A stretch of DNA of 64,000 nucleotides, taken from Caldanaerobius polysaccharolyticus DSM 13641. GTDB taxonomy: Bacteria; Bacillota; Thermoanaerobacteria; Thermoanaerobacterales; Caldanaerobiaceae. The notes below the pieces were generated by a model. It was not told the origin of the DNA, ran no database searches, and saw only the letters and a program-made list of their open reading frames with translations. A program made the translations under genes and the position numbers. Of this stretch, positions 63,828-64,000 are shown in pieces (the stretch's first letter is position 1; every line of letters starts with the position of its first letter). Where the stretch lies: assembly GCF_000427425.1 (NCBI RefSeq), contig NZ_KE386495.1, forward strand, positions 166,733 through 230,732. Reading direction: 5' to 3'.

Positions 63828-64000
63828 AAGAATTCAACCTCCTCAAAGAATATTATCTTCAGATACACCATATTTCATCCGCATATCTCCTGTCAGAATT
63901 ATACTGGAGTTCTGCTCCCATAAATAACTTTAAATTTAAAAATTTTTGGTTATAATCTCCCAGCATTTTACCTGACAGGGATTTTTTCTCATAAACTACT

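Overview
The window looks like part of a low-to-medium GC, spore-forming, strictly anaerobic and probably thermophilic Clostridia chromosome (Thermoanaerobacterales-like; the genus is inference). The reasons are gerA-type germination genes, maturases for [FeFe] hydrogenase, pyruvate:ferredoxin oxidoreductase, a DUF3787 spore-surface-type small protein, and a CRISPR array whose repeat ends in the ATTGAAAC handle when read on the minus strand.

Layout. (1) 1-8725: the integrase end of a prophage. It holds a leftward replication operon (primase-like protein, SSB-tailed zinc protein, SNF2 helicase, several small proteins, an Xis-like protein), a divergent repressor switch with four TCAC-N5-GTGA operators, an ImmR/ImmA pair, and a tyrosine integrase that points at the 3' end of tRNA-Gln. 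(2) 8726-9312: seven tRNA genes in one minus-strand operon with a clear sigma-A promoter. (3) 9482-14494: an erythrin-VIT iron protein, then rph-rdgB-phosphodiesterase and a cell-wall amidase. (4) 14504-18909: a four-gene corrinoid operon (corrinoid protein, PocR-AraC regulator, RACo-type activator, MetH-activation-like protein). (5) 19037-26440: a heterodimeric ABC exporter behind a terminator-bearing leader, a GntR-regulated ABC operon with a perfect 18-bp-arm operator, an MFS transporter, and a fluoride riboswitch in front of a truncated crcB plus DUF190. (6) 26574-43379: esterase, AEC transporter, a glycan-synthesis-like operon, a GH35 with a CIRCE-like upstream site, two broken URO-D-family genes, a GH2, two sugar-binding lipoproteins and one permease pair without its own ATPase. 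(7) 43636-46567: TM1266-type regulator-hydE-hydG behind a leader with mutually exclusive helices. (8) 46564-50775: spore germination receptor genes. (9) 50887-55138: MoxR-DUF58-transglutaminase operon whose MoxR gene seems to begin at AUA. (10) 55239-62264: pyrophosphatase, PepF, WYL regulator, PFOR. (11) 62397-63400: CRISPR array and leader, transcribed leftward, with no cas genes in view. (12) 63657-63827: DUF3787 protein.

How the parts fit. Pyruvate oxidation by PFOR gives reduced ferredoxin, and HydE/HydG build the hydrogenase cofactor that disposes of it as H2 (hydF and the hydrogenase lie elsewhere). The ABC importer with GH2 and GH35 suggests use of plant or microbial glycans. The corrinoid operon has everything except a methyltransferase, and the only URO-D-family genes in the window are both disrupted. 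The most unusual points are the hyd leader, the riboswitch-controlled crcB remnant, the AUA start, the paired URO-D lesions, and the CIRCE-like element before a glycosidase gene. All calls are from reading the sequence; no database search was possible.
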